Origin: an uncultured Opitutales bacterium
GTDB lineage: Bacteria > Verrucomicrobiota > Verrucomicrobiia > Opitutales > Intestinicryptomonadaceae
Direction: 5' to 3'
Assembly: GCA_900547395.1 (NCBI GenBank)
Contig: URGP01000005.1
Span: 50,558 to 114,557, forward strand
DNA: 64,000 nucleotides
The translations under genes and the position numbers were made by a program. This document shows, in pieces, positions 26,189-35,603 of the stretch. Under the pieces are notes generated by a model. The model made no database searches. It was given only the letters and a program-made list of their open reading frames with translations, and was not told the origin of the DNA. Position 1 is the first letter of the stretch. Every line of letters begins with the position of its first letter.

Positions 26189-29071
26189 TTACTTTTCTTC
26201 CGCTGCCGATTCCGTCACAAGCGTTCTGTTAACAGAGCCGCTCGGAGCGATGATGTTCGGATTTGAGAAGATTGAACCCGCAGGAATATTGCCGATTTGT
26301 TCGCGAACCAAGCTTCCTCCCGGGGAAATCTTGTTTGCTGTAACAAAGATTATGAGGTTCTTTTTTTCGCTTGTCTTGCCCTTAGACTGGAAGAGTCTGC
26401 CAACCAAAGGAATGTCGCCCAAAATCGGAACACTGTCTTCGATTGTTCTTACGTCTTCGCGTGTCAAACCGCCCAATACAACGGTTGCGCCGTCGAATAC
26501 CGTTACGCGTGTCTGAACTTCACGAACCGAGAATACCGGCATTACGAAGCCCGACGGAACTGTAACAGTTGTGTCGCCCGCAAGAGCAACCGCAACGCCG
26601 CCGTACTGCATGAAGCCTTCAAATTCGGTAACCTTGATTGAGGGCATATCCAAGGAAATTGCGCCGTCTTCTTCGACCGTCGGGGTAACTTCCATTACAA
26701 CACCAACGTCGCGCTTTGTGAATTCCTGAGGAGTACCTGGAGTGATTGCAACTGATGCACCGCCGCCCGAAGAATATCCCGGCAAATTAGTGGAAATCGA
26801 GCCGCTGGATTCGGAAACCTGCGCCTGAGTGTCGCCCCACATTGTAGGATAGAGCATTTCCTGCGCAACAGTGATTGTCGCCTTGTCGCCTGAACGAACC
26901 GTAACCTTCGGAGAGCAAAGCAAGTCGCTGCCCGTATTTTGTTCGATTGCGTTTACAACCAAGTCAATGTTATAGCCGTTAATGATGCCCAAAACCGTGC
27001 TTACGGTATTTGATGCGTCTGTCGCCAAATTGATTGTGGACGGCAAAGACGGAGGAATTTGGGAAATCGGAGGCTGAGAAGAGCCGTCTCTGTAAGAGAT
27101 GTTGATATTCTGAGTTTCCTGAGCAGGAGAGAACGCCGTTGCCAACGTACGATTGTTCATCGCAGTCGTATTCATGTCGGTAATAGACGTATTCGCCGTG
27201 CCGAAGAGCTTATTGCCATCCTGGTTGTAAACATTCCAGTTAAAGCCGATTTCTTTCAACGCGCCCTGGTTTACTTCCATGAAGCGGGCTTCAATTTCGA
27301 CCTGCAATGTTTCATTGTAGCGCGCGAGAATGCGGCGTACTTTTTCAACATTTCTTGTCGAGTTTGTCACCCACAATTTTGTACCGTCATATGCCAAGCT
27401 TGCGCCCGGACCAAATTCAACGCCTGCTTTTTCGAGGAAGATTCTAATCTTCTGACCTGTTTTTTCAGTGTCGTCGCCGCCTTCGCCCGAGTCATCGCCC
27501 GATGCAAACGGATCGGAAGAATCGCCGCCGGCCGAAGAGCCTTGCAAGCCGACCATGCGTGTAACGGCAGCTGCGGGAATCGGGAAGTCAAATGTTTCGT
27601 ACGCTTCGGCATTTGCAGCCTTGCGGACAACAACAGCGCCGTCTTCAATATCGTACTGGCAGTTAACCTGTTTTGTAACGAAAGACAAGATTTGTTCGAG
27701 AGTGAGGTTTCTGACAGTCAAGCTTACGTTCTTTGTGTCGGAAACGTCGCGTGCAACAATGTTTACGCCCTTCGCACCCTTTACATCCTTGTCGTTGATG
27801 ATAGAAAGTTCGGAGAGAGTGTTCAATGCGTCAGTCAAGGAAACGCCCGGTTCGGGGAAGCTTACTTCAGGAATGATAATCTGAGAAAGTTTCGCCTTGA
27901 GTGGAACAACCTGTTCGCCCTGATCTGAATTGTTGCTCGTAACCGTGAACATCGCGGGACGCTGCCATGCCTTTGCAACTTCGTCTAAGAGTTCCGCACG
28001 CGATTGCTGGTATGTGAGCTTGCCAACGCTGTTATAAAGCTTTTTTGCAATCAAAGTAAGATATGCTTTTGCTTCCATATTATCCGCGTCAATCGCAACT
28101 ACAGTGCGGTATGTGGAAGCCGCGCCCTGAAAGTCGCCAAAGAGATACTGCGCGCGGGCGTCAGCCAAGAGAAGGGAGACACGCTTTTGGCGCGCATTGT
28201 AGTCGGGGCTGATTTCGTCCAAAGAGCGGGCATAGGGATTTTGCGAAATTTCTTCAACTTCAGCGATGAAATCTTCGCCGTCCTTAACACTGTCCGTATA
28301 TTTTGCATATTCCTGCGCGAACTTCTTTGCTTCGTTTACCTTGCGATTCTTCAAGGCAAGCTTTGCGCGAGATTTTGCGATGTCGGCACGAGCTTCTTTG
28401 ATTTGCTGACGCGCGCCGTTTGCGTTTGCTACTTCGGGAAGCTTGGCTTCGCCTTCAGCCAAAATTACCAATGCGTCGTCAAAACGGCCGTTGTCCGCCT
28501 GATCGTACGCTTCTTCAATCATTTCAAATACGCTGCCGATTGTGAGAGCCTGCTTGCGCTGTTCGGCTTCCATTGCAGTTTGAACTTCGTCCAATTTTGC
28601 CTGCTCTGCCGCAGCCTTTTCAGCCGCTTCTTTTTCTTCCGCAGACTTGGCTTCCGCCACCTTTGCTTCTTCGGCGGCTTTGGCTTCTGCCGCAGCTTTT
28701 TCATCTGCTATCGCCTTTTCAGCGGCTGCTTTTGCTTCGGCTTCCGCCTTGGCTTTTGCTTCAGCTTCCGCCTTGGCTTTTGCTTCGGCTTCCGCCTTTG
28801 CCTTTGCCGCGGCTTCAATTTCGGCGTTTACTTCCGACAACAACTTCTGAACTCTCTTGTCGTCAGGAGATATCTTCAACAAACCTTCGAGGTTCTGTTT
28901 TGATATTTCCAAATCACCCTTATCACGAGCGTCAACTGCCGCAATCATGAGTTGGAGTTTTTGTTCTTGGTTGTCACCCGCCCCCTGAGCGAATGCGGAG
29001 CAAGCATAAGCCATGGACGCCACTAGTGCCGTCGCAAATGCAACTTTTTTATGGGATATTTTGTTTTTCAT
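26189..29071 (-). CDS. Secretin of the Amuc_1098 (PilQ/GspD-like) family
   Basis: 960 residues. A signal peptide (KVAFATALVASMAYACSAFA) is followed by one TPR-like repeat, then an Ala/Glu/Lys helix (about residues 85-175) built on 24-base tandem repeats. More TPR-like helices fill 190-370. A secretin N0/STN-like domain (about 400-480, VSLTVRNLTLEQILSFV) and an N1/N2-type domain (LWVTNSTRNVEKVRRIL) precede the beta-barrel secretin domain (about 580-920), with the signature TRVTVFDGATVVLGGLTRED and VPILGDIPLVGRLFQSK. It forms an outer-membrane ring channel. It closes a five-gene operon that mirrors Akkermansia Amuc_1102-1098. The long periplasmic helical insert is a feature of this family rather than of classical PilQ. 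Confidence 0.9.
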   Translation of the reverse strand: MKNKISHKKVAFATALVASMAYACSAFAQGAGDNQEQKLQLMIAAVDARDKGDLEISKQNLEGLLKISPDDKRVQKLLSEVNAEIEAAAKAKAEAEAKAKAEAEAKAKAEAEAKAAAEKAIADEKAAAEAKAAEEAKVAEAKSAEEKEAAEKAAAEQAKLDEVQTAMEAEQRKQALTIGSVFEMIEEAYDQADNGRFDDALVILAEGEAKLPEVANANGARQQIKEARADIAKSRAKLALKNRKVNEAKKFAQEYAKYTDSVKDGEDFIAEVEEISQNPYARSLDEISPDYNARQKRVSLLLADARAQYLFGDFQGAASTYRTVVAIDADNMEAKAYLTLIAKKLYNSVGKLTYQQSRAELLDEVAKAWQRPAMFTVTSNNSDQGEQVVPLKAKLSQIIIPEVSFPEPGVSLTDALNTLSELSIINDKDVKGAKGVNIVARDVSDTKNVSLTVRNLTLEQILSFVTKQVNCQYDIEDGAVVVRKAANAEAYETFDFPIPAAAVTRMVGLQGSSAGGDSSDPFASGDDSGEGGDDTEKTGQKIRIFLEKAGVEFGPGASLAYDGTKLWVTNSTRNVEKVRRILARYNETLQVEIEARFMEVNQGALKEIGFNWNVYNQDGNKLFGTANTSITDMNTTAMNNRTLATAFSPAQETQNINISYRDGSSQPPISQIPPSLPSTINLATDASNTVSTVLGIINGYNIDLVVNAIEQNTGSDLLCSPKVTVRSGDKATITVAQEMLYPTMWGDTQAQVSESSGSISTNLPGYSSGGGASVAITPGTPQEFTKRDVGVVMEVTPTVEEDGAISLDMPSIKVTEFEGFMQYGGVAVALAGDTTVTVPSGFVMPVFSVREVQTRVTVFDGATVVLGGLTREDVRTIEDSVPILGDIPLVGRLFQSKGKTSEKKNLIIFVTANKISPGGSLVREQIGNIPAGSIFSNPNIIAPSGSVNRTLVTESAAEEK
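28728..28799 (-). repeat. Three tandem 24-base repeats inside the secretin gene
   Basis: Units 28728-28751, 28752-28775 and 28776-28799 differ by one or two bases. Each codes for eight residues of an Ala/Glu/Lys helix (AKAEAEAK-type). Flanking sequence has decayed copies. Copy number is likely to vary by slippage without breaking the frame. Confidence 0.85.
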
Positions 29072-29155
29072 ATATACGTTAATTTGAAATGTTAAATTTA
29101 TTTATAGACGATATTAAAAAAAAATTAAAGCTTTTTTTTCAAAAATTTTACTCTG

Positions 29156-30043
29156 CTACTTCAAAAGCTCGTTGCCTCCGTTTTTAGACATTTTCATGAG
29201 CTGCACAGGCGCGCCCTTTTCATTGGGAACTTTCTCAACGACGACAACTTCGTTTTCAAAGTCAAGCTCCTTGACAGTGTAAACCGCGCCGTTAGCCTCA
29301 AACTTATCGCCAACCTTTCTCACGAGCCAAACAGAGTCCGATCCGTTGTCGGGAAGAAGAGAAATCGTGCGGCTTTCTTCGAGGAATGTCGGCTTGTTTG
29401 AGAATATCACAATTTCCTTGCCGATATTTTTATCAAACAAAACAACTTTCGTCACCTTGCGAATCAAACCGGAATCTTCCTTTTGGCGGACTTCTTCAAA
29501 GTTCTTGACTGTTATGCCCGAGCCGACCGTTTCGCCGGTTACCGAACCCGCCTTGCGAACTTTGATTTCTTCGTTCAGCTTGCCAAGCATTGGCTGGTTT
29601 TGAGCTTCGTCGAAAAGCTGCACAATCTTGGAGCCGTCGCCGGAAACAAAATAGCCCTTCCACTTGATTGGATAAGCGTCGTTTTTAAGCTCGCCATACT
29701 TGAAACCGAAAAGTTTTTTGATGACTTCCTTTTGGAAAGGCGGCTCGACAATAAATTTGCCGTCGGAGTCAACCCAGATTTTGGGCGAAGTGAAGAGCTG
29801 GTAAAGCCAAAGACCGTCTTCGTCCTGAGGCTTTACAGCCTCCCAAGTTGAAGTGACTTCGGCATTGACTTCGGGAACGGGAATATTCTGCCACGGCTCT
29901 CCGCTCGGTTTTCCCTGCAACGAAGCCTGCATCTGAGACTTTGCCTTGGCAAGTTTGCCTTCGCTTCCGAGATAAAAATACGCCGATGCCCCCGCGACTA
30001 AAACCGCCACGAGAAACAATATTTTTTCGTAATGCTTTTCCAT
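29156..30043 (-). CDS. Amuc_1099-family pilus-like protein (PilP-like position)
   Basis: 295 residues. One N-terminal membrane anchor (about 7-26, KILFLVAVLVAGASAYFYLG), then a periplasmic part. It has Pro-rich segments around residues 45-60 and several small beta-domains (for example VWLVRKVGDKFEANGAVYTV, about 225-245). The gene sits between the PilO-like gene (six bases upstream) and the secretin (84 bases downstream). In type IV pilus operons this is the place of PilP, the lipoprotein linking the inner-membrane complex and secretin; here the anchor is a membrane helix and there is no lipobox. Homology to Amuc_1099 is inferred from size, architecture and order. Confidence 0.78.
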   Translation of the reverse strand: MEKHYEKILFLVAVLVAGASAYFYLGSEGKLAKAKSQMQASLQGKPSGEPWQNIPVPEVNAEVTSTWEAVKPQDEDGLWLYQLFTSPKIWVDSDGKFIVEPPFQKEVIKKLFGFKYGELKNDAYPIKWKGYFVSGDGSKIVQLFDEAQNQPMLGKLNEEIKVRKAGSVTGETVGSGITVKNFEEVRQKEDSGLIRKVTKVVLFDKNIGKEIVIFSNKPTFLEESRTISLLPDNGSDSVWLVRKVGDKFEANGAVYTVKELDFENEVVVVEKVPNEKGAPVQLMKMSKNGGNELLK

Positions 30044-30049
30044 AATAAA

Positions 30050-31087
30050 CTACTCCTGCGTGTTTTCTTCCGCTTCGTCGGATTTCTTGTTTTCGGAAAC
30101 CGCGTTTTTATCGACTTCAACGTACTCGATTACGAATGTAAATTCCGAAACGTTCTCTGAAACGACGGGGTCCTTAGAGACTTCCACCGATTCTTCCTTT
30201 GTGCCCGCTTCGCCGAACGCCGACAAGAGTGCATCTTCTTCGGCAGTGCGCACAACGCGCTTTGCAGAACCAAGCGACGGCTTTACTTCAACCGAGCGCA
30301 CCACAAGCATGAGGTCAAAATTGTTAAGCTCGTTTAAAAATCTGCGCATGTTTTCGGTGTACCCCGTAAAGACAATGCGGTATCCGAGCGCGCTTACACT
30401 GCCCTTTTTGCGCGCGGTAATGTAAGGATCGACAGTGAAAGTATCGCCCGTCATGTTGTCGCGCGACCCTCTTGCGGCACGCGTCCTGCGCAAAGAACTC
30501 TTCTGCGTCTTTGCCTGAGCTTCTGCTTCGATTGGCAGAATTTCGCGCTGAACAGCAACTATGCCCATGGGAGCATTGTCGGGCTTTGAATTGAACAGCT
30601 TTTGCAAAATATTGTCCAAAATGCTTGCCTGCTTCCACAAAGCGAGCACCGCTTCGTCTTCGGGCTTAGACTTGCCCGAAACATAGTTTTCAAACGAAAA
30701 CTTAAAGTTTTCGGGAACGGAAATGCCCTTTTCGGTCGCCGCATTCGTCCATTTGTCTGTCATGGAACGCAAGTGTTCGACAAGCTCAAACCCCTGCGTC
30801 ACGGGAGACGCCGCAAGAACTTTTGTGGAATCGCGGCTCAACTCCTTGTCAAGGCTTTCAAGCTTTCCCTGCAAACCTTTCAAGTTTGCGTCCGCCTGCG
30901 CCAAGCTTTCCTTGACGGGAGCTTTTTGGATTGCGTTTTCGTACTTGTTTACCGCCTGCTGCGCCTTCCTTGCAGCCGCAGTGTTTTTGTTGAAAAGGAC
31001 AAAATCATAAACTGCCCCGCCAACAAACGCCGCCAACAGAAGCGCAAAAACGGCGGCAAATATCGGATGTTGTTTAAAGTGTTTCAT
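30050..31087 (-). CDS. Amuc_1100-family pilus-like protein (PilO-like)
   Basis: 345 residues. A membrane helix near the start (about 8-29, PIFAAVFALLLAAFVGGAVYDF) is followed by a coiled coil (about 35-90, AQQAVNKYENAIQKAPVKES onward). Then come alternating helix and strand segments typical of PilO/GspM-type periplasmic ferredoxin-like domains (VSALGYRIVFTGYTENMRRF, then LVVRSVEVKPS). In Akkermansia, Amuc_1100 is an abundant outer-surface protein known for host TLR2 signalling; whether this relative does that is not visible here. The gene starts one base after the PilM-like gene stop and is followed six bases later by the Amuc_1099-like gene. Confidence 0.8.
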   Translation of the reverse strand: MKHFKQHPIFAAVFALLLAAFVGGAVYDFVLFNKNTAAARKAQQAVNKYENAIQKAPVKESLAQADANLKGLQGKLESLDKELSRDSTKVLAASPVTQGFELVEHLRSMTDKWTNAATEKGISVPENFKFSFENYVSGKSKPEDEAVLALWKQASILDNILQKLFNSKPDNAPMGIVAVQREILPIEAEAQAKTQKSSLRRTRAARGSRDNMTGDTFTVDPYITARKKGSVSALGYRIVFTGYTENMRRFLNELNNFDLMLVVRSVEVKPSLGSAKRVVRTAEEDALLSAFGEAGTKEESVEVSKDPVVSENVSEFTFVIEYVEVDKNAVSENKKSDEAEENTQE

Positions 31088-31088
31088 A

Positions 31089-32729
31089 TTATATGGGTTT
31101 GTCGGATTTTACCACGGATGTGAAGTTGAACTTCAAAATTCTCGGATTTGTGTTGTCAGTACTGATGTCGTCTATCTTTTCGATAAAGGAGCTCTTTTCA
31201 AATTTGCTAAGGAGAGCCTTTATTTTTTCAAGAGCCGCTTTCGCATCGTAAGTGTTGTCGTCGCCTACATCCTTTAAGAGAAGCCTGCCCGAGAACTGCA
31301 AACGATAGTCGGGCTTGCCGTCCTTTGTTTTAGTGCGGATTACCTTCAAATCGTCAAGCCAAACGTCCTTTTCCTCGAAAAGGCTCTTTTCAAATTCGGC
31401 GAACAAGTTTATCCAGTTCGATTTCGATTTTGCCAAGATGTCCAAGTCGGCGATTTTATCGACCAAAACATTCGCGGCGTCGCGCTTTTCAGCCAAAGCA
31501 ACGGCGTCTTGCTCGAGAGCGGGTATCCTCGAATTAAATTCCCTGAATTTGGCATCGTTAAACTTGATGCTTTCCTGCAACGCAATAAAAGGCGGAACAA
31601 CCGCCGCGGCAAGCAACGCCGCGCCGAGGAAAAGAAGGGGCATTTTACGCTTGAACGCACTTTCTTCAACAATGTGCCGCGGAAGCAAATTTATGCCGAC
31701 CGATGACGGCAAAACCATTCTTGCCGCTTCGCCGACAAGCTCGCTAAGATGCACCGAGGCATCCTTTAATTTTTCCCCGTTTACCGAAGGAGAAACTGTC
31801 AGATTTGACAAAACGTCCAAGAACTGGACATCCGCCTTCAACTCTTCGCAAAGATATTCCGCCAAGCCCGTAGTGAGCGCGCCCCTGCCTGTGAGATAGA
31901 GCTTTTGCGGAGTTGCCGCGCCCTTGCGTTTGTAGCTCAATATGGAGCGTTTTAGTTCGGTTGAAATTCTTTTTGAGACGGTTATCACGCCGTTTTTGAT
32001 GATTTCCGCCACGGCGTCGTTTGAAGCCATTTCGGCGGCGTCCGCCAAAACCTTGCGCTTGATTGACTCCGCCTGCATGAAACTCTTGCCCAAATTGTCG
32101 CTTATCGACTGGGTGATTGCATTGCCGCCAATGGGAACGCTGCGCACAAAGAAATCGGAATCGCCCCTTACTATGATTAAGTTGGAAGCCTTTGCGCCGA
32201 TGTTCAAAATCATTACATTGTCTTCAAGACCGCAATATTTCCAGGCATTGTAGTCGAGAATTGAAGACGGCTCGAGGTTTGCCGTTGAAAGCCCGCCCAT
32301 GGAAACCGAAAGGCAAATGTCGTCCGCGACGCCCGTTTTCATCGAAACCAACAAAACTTCGGCTTCGATTCCGTCATCGGCTATGACTTGATAGCCCCAT
32401 GTGACTTCGCTCAAATCATAGGGGATGTTTTTGCGCGCCTCAAACTCGACGACTTCGTCGCGCTTTGCCACATCGTCAACGTGCGGCACAGTTATTGTTT
32501 TCGTAAGAATATTTGCAGTGGGAACAATGACATTCGCCTTGCCCGAAAGCCTCATGCTCTTCAAGGCGGCATTCAACGCCGAAAGCCATGCTTCCGGCAT
32601 TCCGAAGTCATATTCCAAATCGCGCACGTCGAAACTTTCAAGAACCAGGCGACCACCCGACACACTGAAAAGACCCGCGCTTACCTGCGTTGTTCCACAG
32701 TTTATTATAAGTTTGCTTTTCTGACTCAT
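31089..32729 (-). CDS. Amuc_1101-family PilM-PilN-like fusion protein
   Basis: 546 residues. The N-terminal 350 residues have the actin/ASKHA fold of PilM: KLIINCGTTQVSAGLFSV at the start, NVMILNIGAKASNLIIVRGD in the middle and YLTGRGALTTGLAEYL as the adenosine-type motif. One membrane helix lies near 363-381 (LLFLGAALLAAAVVPPF). The remaining part has a coiled coil then a PilN-like domain (WINLFAEFEKSLFEEKDVWL, then RLQFSGRLLL). Thus cytosolic PilM and inner-membrane PilN are one chain here, which explains why the operon seems to lack pilN. It should dock the cytosolic motor platform to the periplasmic PilO/PilP-like proteins. Confidence 0.85.
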   Translation of the reverse strand: MSQKSKLIINCGTTQVSAGLFSVSGGRLVLESFDVRDLEYDFGMPEAWLSALNAALKSMRLSGKANVIVPTANILTKTITVPHVDDVAKRDEVVEFEARKNIPYDLSEVTWGYQVIADDGIEAEVLLVSMKTGVADDICLSVSMGGLSTANLEPSSILDYNAWKYCGLEDNVMILNIGAKASNLIIVRGDSDFFVRSVPIGGNAITQSISDNLGKSFMQAESIKRKVLADAAEMASNDAVAEIIKNGVITVSKRISTELKRSILSYKRKGAATPQKLYLTGRGALTTGLAEYLCEELKADVQFLDVLSNLTVSPSVNGEKLKDASVHLSELVGEAARMVLPSSVGINLLPRHIVEESAFKRKMPLLFLGAALLAAAVVPPFIALQESIKFNDAKFREFNSRIPALEQDAVALAEKRDAANVLVDKIADLDILAKSKSNWINLFAEFEKSLFEEKDVWLDDLKVIRTKTKDGKPDYRLQFSGRLLLKDVGDDNTYDAKAALEKIKALLSKFEKSSFIEKIDDISTDNTNPRILKFNFTSVVKSDKPI

Positions 32730-32806
32730 TTTTTTTGGAAGAGGGATATTGTAAATACGGCATCAGCCCTTGCGGAGCGCAAAGGCAAATGCCTTAAATT
32801 AAAGAG

Positions 32807-33463
32807 TTAACGCGTCTGCATATATGTCGGAACAGACTGCTTTGAAGAATTGTATTCGTAGCTTTGAATATTGTAGGCGCATTCGTTCAAAGGCTTGAAC
32901 ACGCCGTCGTTTGTGGAGGACGAGCTTCCTATTTTTTCTTCAAGAGCTTCGAGGTCCTTCATGCTCTTTACGTTTTTTGAAATTCTGTTTTTCAAATTTT
33001 CCGCCGTGAGGGGAATGTCATTTCCGCCCGCAGACAATGAAACCTTGTACATGTAAGGATCGCCCGTTATGCCGTAAACCGAATAGCTTTCCCACGGAAT
33101 ATAAAAAACAACGGAAGTTTTCTTCATCTTTTCGATGGCAAAAACCTTTGCCTTTGAGCGCATAAACTGGTATTTGCCCTTTTTGCCGCCGCCCGACTTC
33201 ATGTCCTCATACGCGACCATAATTTCGACTTCGACATTTCTAACCCATTTTGATTTCGGGTTTTCGGGGTCGCCCGTCTTTGAAAAAAGCACGACTTCGC
33301 AACGGACCATATTGCCGCCCGCTCCCGCAACATCGTTCTTCTTTATGGTTGAGAATTTAATGTCGCTCACTTCAACGGACTCTTTCTGAACCTTTGACGC
33401 TTGCGCCAAAAGAGAAAAAGGCAGGCAAAGTGCAGCCAAAAATAAAAATTGCTTAAAGTTCAT
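32807..33463 (-). CDS. Amuc_1102-family pilus-like protein
   Basis: 218 residues with a signal peptide (MNFKQFLFLAALCLPFSLLA, then QASKVQ). The mature protein has beta-strands (GNMVRCEVVLFSKTG, VEVEIMVAYED, KTSVVFYIPWESYSV), consistent with a beta-sandwich, and a helical tail (LKNRISKNVKSMKDLEALEE). It is the first gene of the five-gene pilus-like operon, 77 bases before the PilM-like gene. Akkermansia Amuc_1102 is a pilus-associated secreted protein of similar size. Function is unknown. Confidence 0.75.
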   Translation of the reverse strand: MNFKQFLFLAALCLPFSLLAQASKVQKESVEVSDIKFSTIKKNDVAGAGGNMVRCEVVLFSKTGDPENPKSKWVRNVEVEIMVAYEDMKSGGGKKGKYQFMRSKAKVFAIEKMKKTSVVFYIPWESYSVYGITGDPYMYKVSLSAGGNDIPLTAENLKNRISKNVKSMKDLEALEEKIGSSSSTNDGVFKPLNECAYNIQSYEYNSSKQSVPTYMQTR

Positions 33464-33670
33464 AAGTTTTTACTTTATTCAAGATAGCGGACGGACTTCA
33501 AGCTTTTTTTGCCCTTTTGAGAAAAAATTTTTCCTGTTTCTCGTTTTTTTTGACAGTAAAATGCGAGTTTCTTTATAAAAACGCCAAAAACATCACCAAA
33601 AATCAAAGACATGGGAAATTTTATCTTGCAATAATCCCTTTTTGACAAAACCTTGTCTCTTTTAAATTTT

Positions 33671-35158
33671 ATGGCAAACGAAACATTTAAAGACTTGGGT
33701 CTTTCCGAACAAATTTTAAAAGCGGTCGAACTTTCGGGCTACGAAAAGCCGTCTCCCATTCAACGCAAGGCAATTCCCGAAATTCTTTCAGGTTCCGACA
33801 TATTCGGATGCGCGCAAACAGGCACGGGCAAAACCGCCGCGTTCATGCTGCCGATACTGCAAAAAATCTCCGATTCTTTCGGCTTCGTGGAAAGCGGGCA
33901 CTTCCGCGCGCTCGTGCTAGTCCCGACGAGGGAGCTTGCCGAACAAGTTGCGGAAAATGCCGTAAAATACGCCAAATTTACAGACATAAAAATATGCAAA
34001 ATATACGGAGGAGTATCGCAAAACCAGCAAATACTCGCCCTCGAAAAGGGGGTTGACATTTTGATTGCGACACCGGGAAGGCTCATCGACCTCTTTCGGC
34101 AAAAGAAACTAAGCTTTGCAAGCGTCGAATTTTTAGTTTTGGACGAAGCCGACAGAATGCTCGACATGGGCTTTATAAACGACATCCGCACAATTTGCGC
34201 AAAACTGCCCGGAGACAGGCTTTCGATGCTGTTTTCAGCAACGCTTTCACGCGAAGTCGAATCGCTCGCCTCTTCAATCGTGAAAAATCCCAAGCGCATT
34301 TCAATCTCTCCCGAAAGCCCGACAGTGGAAAAAATCGATCAGCAGGTATGCTTTGTGGAGCCAGATAACAAAATCGCGCTTTTGAAATATCTCATAGAGC
34401 AAAAATTCAAAAGAGAGCCGGACTCCATCGCCCTCGTGTTCTGCCGAACAAAGCACGGGGCAAACAAAGTTGCAAACAGGCTTGCGGGCAAGGCATTCAA
34501 CGCGTCGGTGATACACGGCAACAAGTCGCAGTCATCGCGCAAAAACGCGCTTGAAAGATTTAAGAACCGCGAAAGCAGAGTACTGGTTGCAACCGACATC
34601 GCCGCGCGCGGAATCGATGTAAAGGCTATGTCGCTTGTGATAAATTACGACCTTCCCGAAGAAGCCGAAACCTATGTCCATAGGATTGGAAGAACAGCAA
34701 GGGCTGAAGCCGAAGGGCAGGCTTTTTCGCTATGCTCTTCAAACGAAGTTCCGCTTCTTCGCGCGATAGAACGCTGCATAAGAAAATCAATTCCCGAAGC
34801 CTCCGACAATCCGTTCCACAGCCAAGAGGCAATGGAGCTTATGCACTCAAACAAAAAACTCGTTTACAAAAGACAGCCCAAAAGCCCCAAGTCTTCCCCG
34901 CAACGAAACTCAAAGGGATTTGACTCCGACGGCTACGGCGTTTCCGAAAAAGACGCAGATAATTTCAACAAATCCGCCATTGAAAGATTTTCAAGGGAGC
35001 ATCCGCAAAAGGCGAAAAATAAAACTGTCGCGCAAAAAAAGCATTTTACGGGCAAGCCTCAACTTCCGCATTCCACGAAAAAAATCAAGCCGAAGGGCAG
35101 AATAGCGTGGGCATTCTCCCGCGAAAAAAACGGAATAAAACGGGCGGAAAAAAGATAA
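33671..35158 (+). CDS. DEAD-box RNA helicase, RhlE-like
   Basis: 495 residues from the ATG at 33671; a TTG start 18 bases earlier is less likely. All motifs are present: the Q motif (YEKPSPIQRKAI), I AQTGTGKT (49-56), Ia PTRELAEQ, Ib TPGRL, II DEAD (about 159), III SAT, then IV-VI with TDIAARGIDV and HRIGRTARA. The tail (from about 390) is basic and Ser/Lys-rich, as in RhlE and DeaD-type helicases that act on rRNA or mRNA. It stands alone, with the repeat region directly after it and no strong terminator. The nearest promoter match ends two bases before the ATG and is too close to be convincing. Confidence 0.93.
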   Translation: MANETFKDLGLSEQILKAVELSGYEKPSPIQRKAIPEILSGSDIFGCAQTGTGKTAAFMLPILQKISDSFGFVESGHFRALVLVPTRELAEQVAENAVKYAKFTDIKICKIYGGVSQNQQILALEKGVDILIATPGRLIDLFRQKKLSFASVEFLVLDEADRMLDMGFINDIRTICAKLPGDRLSMLFSATLSREVESLASSIVKNPKRISISPESPTVEKIDQQVCFVEPDNKIALLKYLIEQKFKREPDSIALVFCRTKHGANKVANRLAGKAFNASVIHGNKSQSSRKNALERFKNRESRVLVATDIAARGIDVKAMSLVINYDLPEEAETYVHRIGRTARAEAEGQAFSLCSSNEVPLLRAIERCIRKSIPEASDNPFHSQEAMELMHSNKKLVYKRQPKSPKSSPQRNSKGFDSDGYGVSEKDADNFNKSAIERFSREHPQKAKNKTVAQKKHFTGKPQLPHSTKKIKPKGRIAWAFSREKNGIKRAEKR

Positions 35159-35267
35159 AATCTTTTTGGAATTCTACAGCTACGCTTCCTTAAAAGGATT
35201 TTTTCCGCCCTCGCGCTCCATGTTGGTTTTGCTCAGGGGGCAGTACAAAGTACAGCTCCCCGTTCGC

Positions 35268-35373
35268 AAAACACAACAGCATCGCGCATTTATTCCGTTT
35301 TTTACGTCTCAAAGCCCACACCTATCAAGCAACTTAACGAAATTCCGTCTCCATTCCAAAACATCCTATCAAA
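35268..35373 (+). repeat. Left arm of long inverted repeat (MITE-like)
   Basis: About 106 bases that match, inverted, 35811-35917. Shared blocks include GCATTTATTCCGTTTTTTAC, AAGCCCACACCTATCAA and CCATTCCAA. The 35323-35373 part is the core unit (start TATCAAGCAACTTAACG, end ATCCTATCAAA) found four times in the region. Confidence 0.75.
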
Positions 35374-35410
35374 AACTTTTTTCTTAATTTGGTTTAGATT
35401 TCTGCCTGTT

Positions 35411-35457
35411 TCAAACAGTTTGGCGAAATTCTGTCTCTATTTCAAGACGGCGTATCA
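35411..35457 (+). repeat. Internal diverged core copy, direct orientation
   Basis: Same order of blocks as the left-arm core (GCGAAATTCTGTCTCTATT, then GACGGCGTATCA) at lower identity. Confidence 0.55.
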
Positions 35458-35603
35458 GGTATCTTTTTTTTATTAGGGTTTAGCTATTTCACTACATATT
35501 GGATTTTTCTTGAACTAGTTCTCTTTGCTGTTCTCGCTCTTCGGGCAAACTGCAAGCAGTTTGTACTATATGAAAGGCAAAGAGTCGAGCGTAGCGAGTG
35601 CAA

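Noticed and set aside
28700..28830. CRISPR-like short repeats
   Set aside because: The 24-base units are direct tandem repeats with no spacers and keep the secretin frame open.
27059..28903. Two long plus-strand open frames (289 and 299 codons) opposite the secretin gene
   Set aside because: They are Cys/Phe/Arg-rich mirror frames of a well-supported secretin and have no start signal or domain.
33642..33668. TTGACA and TAAATT as a promoter of the DEAD-box helicase
   Set aside because: The spacer is 15 bases and the -10 ends two bases before the start codon, so transcription would begin inside the gene.
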